Source of the DNA: Bog-756 sp043784065
Lineage (GTDB): Bacteria > Actinomycetota > Acidimicrobiia > Acidimicrobiales > RAAP-2
NCBI GenBank assembly: GCA_043784065.1
Contig: JAYVYR010000049.1
Span: 1-9,127, forward strand
Direction of reading: 5' to 3'
Length of the DNA: 9,127 nucleotides
In this document: in pieces, positions 6,314-9,127 of the stretch
Numbering within the stretch: position 1 is the first letter of the stretch
Layout of the letters: each line of letters starts with the position of its first letter
Notes under the pieces: model-generated
Database searches by the model: none
Told to the model about the DNA's origin: nothing
The model's input: the letters and a program-made list of their open reading frames with translations, nothing else
Position numbers and translations under genes: made by a program

Positions 6314-6769
6314 ATGGCTACCACCGTGCACGGCATCGAATCGTTCAAGGACCTGATCGGGCAACACCTCGGCTACAGCGAGTGGCATCTCATCGACCAG
6401 GCCCAGGTCAATCTGTTCGCCGACGCCACCGGTGACCATCAGTGGATTCACGTGGACCCCGAGGCGGCCAAGAACGGTCCCTTCGGCGGCCCCATCGCCC
6501 ACGGCTATCTGACCTTGGCCCTGGCGCCGGTGTTCCTGGGCGAGGTACTCCAGGTCGACGGCATCTCGATGGGCGTCAACTACGGCTGCAACAAGGTCCG
6601 TTTCCCCTCGCCGGTGATGGTGGGGAGCAGACTTCGGGTCGGCGTGGCCGTAGCCGGGGTCGAAGACGTGACCGGCGGGGTCCAGGTGACGCTCGACCTG
6701 ACTCTCGAATGTGAGGATGCAGCCAAGCCCAGTTGCGTCGCCCAGGTGGTCTACCGCTACTACGCCTGA
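6314..6769 (+). CDS. htdZ: MaoC-type (R)-specific enoyl-CoA hydratase / 3-hydroxyacyl-thioester dehydratase
   Basis: Single hot-dog-fold MaoC-like hydratase of 151 residues, expected to add water to trans-2-enoyl-CoA to give (R)-3-hydroxyacyl-CoA, or the reverse. The hydratase-2 signature is intact: FADATGDHQWIHVDPE (35-50) with catalytic Asp41 and His46, followed by GPIAHGYLTLAL (59-70). The block VNYGCNKVRFPSPVMVGSRLR (88-108) and the end KPSCVAQVVYRYYA (138-151) closely resemble, from memory, M. tuberculosis Rv0130 (HtdZ), which also has 151 residues, so I use that symbol by similarity. Physiological substrate is unknown: fatty acid oxidation, polyhydroxyalkanoate precursor supply or lipid synthesis are all possible, and no partner beta-oxidation gene is adjacent. 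It appears to be a single-gene unit, followed by a 120-bp gap before the regulator gene. Confidence 0.9.
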   Translation: MATTVHGIESFKDLIGQHLGYSEWHLIDQAQVNLFADATGDHQWIHVDPEAAKNGPFGGPIAHGYLTLALAPVFLGEVLQVDGISMGVNYGCNKVRFPSPVMVGSRLRVGVAVAGVEDVTGGVQVTLDLTLECEDAAKPSCVAQVVYRYYA

Positions 6770-6783
6770 CGTTCCGACCAGGG

Positions 6784-6807
6784 CGGGCGGTCGGTCGGGC
6801 GGTCGGC
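6784..6807 (+). repeat. Two tandem 12-bp units between htdZ and the MerR-type gene
   Basis: CGGGCGGTCGG occurs at 6784-6794 and again at 6796-6806, a 12-bp period (the unit's last base is T, then C). It lies 15 bp past the htdZ-like stop and about 50 bp upstream of the regulator promoter. It may be simple G/C slippage sequence or a pair of binding half-sites. Confidence 0.45.
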
Positions 6808-6829
6808 AGGTTCCTGCGTAATCCCTGCT

Positions 6830-6843
6830 CAATGTCACCATTG
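6830..6843. promoter_or_regulatory. Small dyad upstream of the regulator promoter
   Basis: CAATG, TCAC, CATTG: five perfect pairs about a 4-bp centre, 12 bp upstream of the -35 hexamer of the MerR-type gene. CAATGT recurs at 6859-6864, where TGTG-AG-CACA (6862-6871) forms a second, shorter dyad in the promoter spacer, the usual place for a MerR-family operator. Suggestive of autoregulation; short enough to be chance. Confidence 0.3.
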
Positions 6844-6854
6844 GCGCGTCTGCT

Positions 6855-6883
6855 CCGACAATGTGAGCACACACTCCTAGAAT
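6855..6883 (+). promoter_or_regulatory. Promoter of the MerR-type regulator and menaquinone operon
   Basis: The best promoter in the window: CCGACA (6855-6860, four of six matches to TTGACA), a 17-bp spacer and TAGAAT (6878-6883, five of six matches to TATAAT), followed after 6 nt by the ATG at 6890. The transcript is expected to be leaderless. The 17-bp spacer is optimal, unlike the 19-20 bp of classical MerR-activated promoters, so repression or modest modulation is more likely than MerR-style untwisting. Confidence 0.6.
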
Positions 6884-6889
6884 GGCCCT

Positions 6890-7804
6890 ATGGAGATACG
6901 GGTTGAGCAGTTGTCGGGGCAGGCCGACGTGTCGGTGGATACCATCCGGTACTACCAGTCCAAAGGCCTACTGTCCCCACCCCGGCGTGAGGGCAGGATC
7001 GCCTGGTACGGCGATGAGCATCTCGAGCGCCTGACTCGCATCCGGAACCTCCAACAGCGGGGTTTCACATTGGCCACCATCTCGCGGTTGGTCTCCGGGC
7101 AACTCGATGCGGCGGACGAAGCGCTCCTCGGCCAGCTTTCCGGACTGTCCACGGCCTCCGATGACGTACCAGGTGACGTGGTTCGCTCCCCCGCTGCTTT
7201 CGCCGAGCACACCTACTCGCTCGACGAGTTGGCCACTCGCACCGCCATGCCCCTGGCACTGCTGAAGGCCCTGGAGGCCGAGGGACTCCTCATCCCAACC
7301 CGCGTGGCCGGCCAGCCCCGCTATACCGAAGCAGATGTCGCCGCCTCGCAAGCCGGTCTCCGGCTGCTCGAATGGGGCATCCCGCTTACTGACCTGCTCG
7401 ATCTGGCTCGACGCCACAGCGAGGCGACCGAGGCCACGGCCCGCCACGCTGTCGAGATGTTCGCCCGCCACATCCGAGAGCCGCTACGGGCTGGGGTCCG
7501 TCCTGACGCCCTCGCTCATGGCGACGACACCATCGATCCCTCAGCCGACCACACAGGCGATCCGGCGGTCGATGGGCTGCTGCAGGCCTACGCCGAGTTG
7601 CTCCCTGCAGTAACTACTCTGGTGGGCCACCATTTCACCCGTACCCTGGTTCGAGTCGCTCTTGATTACGTCGAACGCGAGGGTTCGGAAGAGGAACGTG
7701 AGGCAGTGTGGGATCGGATCCGATCAGACAGGTCCGACCCGGATCGGCTCGATGCTGCTCCAAATCCCGTCGTACCCGTTGAGGCGACGAGGTCGAGCCG
7801 ATGA
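6890..7804 (+). CDS. Transcriptional regulator with two MerR-type HTH domains
   Basis: A 304-residue DNA-binding protein. The first MerR winged-helix domain spans about 4-69: VEQLSGQADVSVDTIRYYQSKGLL, a wing with arginines, then ERLTRIRNLQQRGFTLATISRLV. A second, more diverged copy spans about 108-175: YSLDELATRTAMPLALLKALEAEGLL, RYTEADV, then AGLRLLEWGIPLTDLLDLA. Both copies share the xLxxLA, EGLL-P and R-W/RY-E/D-L order of the family. The remainder (about 178-275) is helical, and an acidic/Arg-rich tail follows. There is no cysteine in the protein, so thiol or metal sensing of the MerR/SoxR type is excluded; the helical C-terminal part could bind a ligand. Its stop overlaps menG as ATGA, so it is made together with menaquinone enzymes and probably controls them. 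Target and ligand are unknown. Confidence 0.88.
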   Translation: MEIRVEQLSGQADVSVDTIRYYQSKGLLSPPRREGRIAWYGDEHLERLTRIRNLQQRGFTLATISRLVSGQLDAADEALLGQLSGLSTASDDVPGDVVRSPAAFAEHTYSLDELATRTAMPLALLKALEAEGLLIPTRVAGQPRYTEADVAASQAGLRLLEWGIPLTDLLDLARRHSEATEATARHAVEMFARHIREPLRAGVRPDALAHGDDTIDPSADHTGDPAVDGLLQAYAELLPAVTTLVGHHFTRTLVRVALDYVEREGSEEEREAVWDRIRSDRSDPDRLDAAPNPVVPVEATRSSR

Positions 7805-8568
7805 CCGCAGCTGATCAAGGGCGCGCCGGCCCGTCGACCGACGTCATCTCCCTCGAGGCGGCGGCTCGTGCTCGAGAGGTCGACCTGCCCACGGGGGCTG
7901 ACAAGACCGTGCTGGTCCGCTCGATGTTCGACGCCATCGCCCCCCGCTACGACCTGGTCAATCGGACCATGACCTTCGGCCTCGACGTCCGCTGGCGGAA
8001 GCAATCGCTGAAGGCCCTCGGATTGCCATCTGGAACCACCGTGCTCGACCTGGCCTGCGGCACCGGTGATTTCCTCAAACTCTTGGTGGACGACGGCCAT
8101 CGGGCCGTTGGGATGGACCTGTCGTGGGGGATGCTCGCCGCCAACAGGACCGGTCTCCCCCTGACCCAGGCCGATGGTGCCCATCTACCCGTAGCGACCG
8201 CCTCGTTCGACGGCATCACCTGCGGTTACGCCTTGCGCAACTTCACTGAACTGCAGGCCGTGTTTCACGAGTTCGGGCGGATCGTACGACCTGGCGGACG
8301 GATCAGCTTGCTCGAGGTGTCCGAGCCTGAATCCGGCCTCCTGCGCACCGGCCATCGCATCTGGTTCCGCAAGGTGGTGCCGGTCATCGGCGGCTTGCTG
8401 TCTGACCGTTCCGCCTACCAATACCTCCCGAAGTCGACGGCCTACCTACCGTCCACGGAGGAACTACGGACCATGCTGGTCGAGGCCGGGTTCTCCGCTG
8501 TCAACCGGCGCGCACTGTGGGGTGGCCTGAGTCAGCTCATCACCGCCACTCGGATCGGACGTCCATGA
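7801..8568 (+). CDS. menG: Demethylmenaquinone methyltransferase
   Basis: SAM-dependent C-methyltransferase of the UbiE/COQ5 family (255 residues) that converts demethylmenaquinone to menaquinone, the last step of the pathway. Motifs: MFDAIAPRYDLVN (42-54) and the following TFGLDVRW, close to UbiE signature 1; the SAM-binding VLDLACGTGDF (81-91); DGITCGYALRNF (137-148); RIVRPGGRISLLEVS (160-174), matching signature 2; and SDRSAYQYLPKS (201-212). The first 36 residues or so are a variable extension. The gene begins within the stop of the MerR-type gene (ATGA at 7801-7804), with GAGG at 7789-7792 as a plausible ribosome site, and ends in a second ATGA overlap with the isochorismate synthase gene. 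Actinobacteria use menaquinone, so menG is preferred over ubiE as symbol. Confidence 0.94.
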   Translation: MTAADQGRAGPSTDVISLEAAARAREVDLPTGADKTVLVRSMFDAIAPRYDLVNRTMTFGLDVRWRKQSLKALGLPSGTTVLDLACGTGDFLKLLVDDGHRAVGMDLSWGMLAANRTGLPLTQADGAHLPVATASFDGITCGYALRNFTELQAVFHEFGRIVRPGGRISLLEVSEPESGLLRTGHRIWFRKVVPVIGGLLSDRSAYQYLPKSTAYLPSTEELRTMLVEAGFSAVNRRALWGGLSQLITATRIGRP

Positions 8569-9127
8569 CCGATACCGCCTCGGCCTGCACCCGACGCTCT
8601 GGCGCCCCGGCGCAGGGCGACCGAGCCAGGAACGCCGCTCGTCGATTCTTGCTTCCGGCAGGCGGGGCCATCGACCCGTTCGCCCTGGCCGGTGACGACA
8701 GGATTCTGCTGGCCGCCGCCGGCCGGATCATGGTCGGTTTGGGGACGGCCGTCACGATCAACCTTCCCGACGGCCTGGCTGACCCGACCGGTGTCGACCG
8801 GGCGTTGGCCGATCTGGCCGCGCTCGAGTGTGACGACCGGCTCCTGGAGGGCATGTCTGCTCTGCGTGCCGTCCTTGCGTTCGGTGCTCTCCCCTTTGAC
8901 CGCTCCGCTCCAGCTGTGTTGGTAGTTCCGGCCACCCTTTACTGCCGGGAGGCCGATGGCACCGAATGGGCCACAGTGGTGGACGGACCGGAGGAGAGTC
9001 CGAGCCAGGTTCGGGAACGTCTGATTGCCATCGCCGGCTCCCATCCACCGGGTGATCCGGTTCCGGTGAGAACGCGGGTCGTTCCCCGCAGCGATGACGC
9101 CGCCTTCGAGGGTGCGGTGTCGGTTGC
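8565..9127 (+). CDS. menF: Isochorismate synthase, 3' part cut by window edge
   Basis: Starts in the ATGA overlap with menG and stays open for 187 codons to the right edge. The visible part is the non-catalytic N-terminal region of the chorismate-utilising family: DDRILLAAAGRIMVGLGTAVTINLPDGL (split over residues 44-71), AFGALPFD (105-112), which is typical of isochorismate synthases, and VVPATLYCREADGTEWATVV (120-139). The catalytic chorismate-binding half is outside the window, so activity cannot be checked. Residues 1-26 form a polar, Ala/Arg-rich lead-in. The family also includes salicylate and anthranilate synthases; linkage to menG argues for the menaquinone branch, where it converts chorismate to isochorismate. 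No strong Shine-Dalgarno sequence precedes the ATG, consistent with coupled translation. Confidence 0.85.
   Translation, partial: MTDTASACTRRSGAPAQGDRARNAARRFLLPAGGAIDPFALAGDDRILLAAAGRIMVGLGTAVTINLPDGLADPTGVDRALADLAALECDDRLLEGMSALRAVLAFGALPFDRSAPAVLVVPATLYCREADGTEWATVVDGPEESPSQVRERLIAIAGSHPPGDPVPVRTRVVPRSDDAAFEGAVSV

Noticed and set aside
6784..6807. Start of a CRISPR array or longer tandem array
   Set aside because: Only two contiguous 12-bp units without spacers.
6224..6874. Minus-strand frame of 216 codons opposite the htdZ-like gene
   Set aside because: Antisense shadow of an intact MaoC-type gene; no motif or start signal.

Overview
The window is ordinary-looking, GC-rich (by eye about 65%) chromosomal DNA of an actinobacterium. 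Mycothiol synthase (mshD) is the strongest taxonomic marker, because mycothiol is made only by Actinomycetota. Supporting signs are a close match to the mycobacterial HtdZ-type dehydratase, menaquinone rather than ubiquinone genes, high G/C at third codon positions, and start codons lying a few bases behind a TANNNT box, as on leaderless transcripts. An Acidimicrobiia-like lineage is my guess; the sequence alone does not prove it. No insertion sequence, CRISPR array, tRNA, rRNA or phage gene was seen.

Layout. Positions 1-2979 (minus strand) hold a tightly packed histidine operon read hisD, hisC, hisB, with hisB cut by the left edge. A 65-residue helical protein of unknown function is read divergently from hisD (3082-3279, plus). 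The only long gene-free stretch is 3280-3713; it has a locally A/T-richer core and three inverted repeats, including a perfect 12-bp stem. Endonuclease III (nth, 3714-4409, minus) and mycothiol synthase (mshD, 4455-5531, plus) diverge from a 45-bp gap whose two -10 boxes lie face to face. mshD converges with a VIT/CCC1-family iron/manganese transporter gene (5469-6161, minus), and the two coding ends overlap by 63 bp. A MaoC-type hydratase (htdZ-like, 6314-6769, plus) diverges from the transporter gene.

From 6890 to the right edge runs one plus-strand operon with ATGA stop/start overlaps: a cysteine-free regulator with two MerR-type helix-turn-helix domains, the demethylmenaquinone methyltransferase menG/ubiE, and the N-terminal third or more of an isochorismate synthase (menF-like), cut by the right edge. 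MenF catalyses the first committed step of menaquinone synthesis and MenG the last, so the regulator is a candidate controller of respiratory quinone supply, probably acting also on its own promoter.

The least described items are the tandem-MerR regulator coupled to menaquinone genes, the structured 3280-3713 spacer, and the repeated TANNNT-N6/N7-start arrangement at five operon-leading genes (with a looser sixth case at hisD), which also moves two start codons from their longest-ORF positions.
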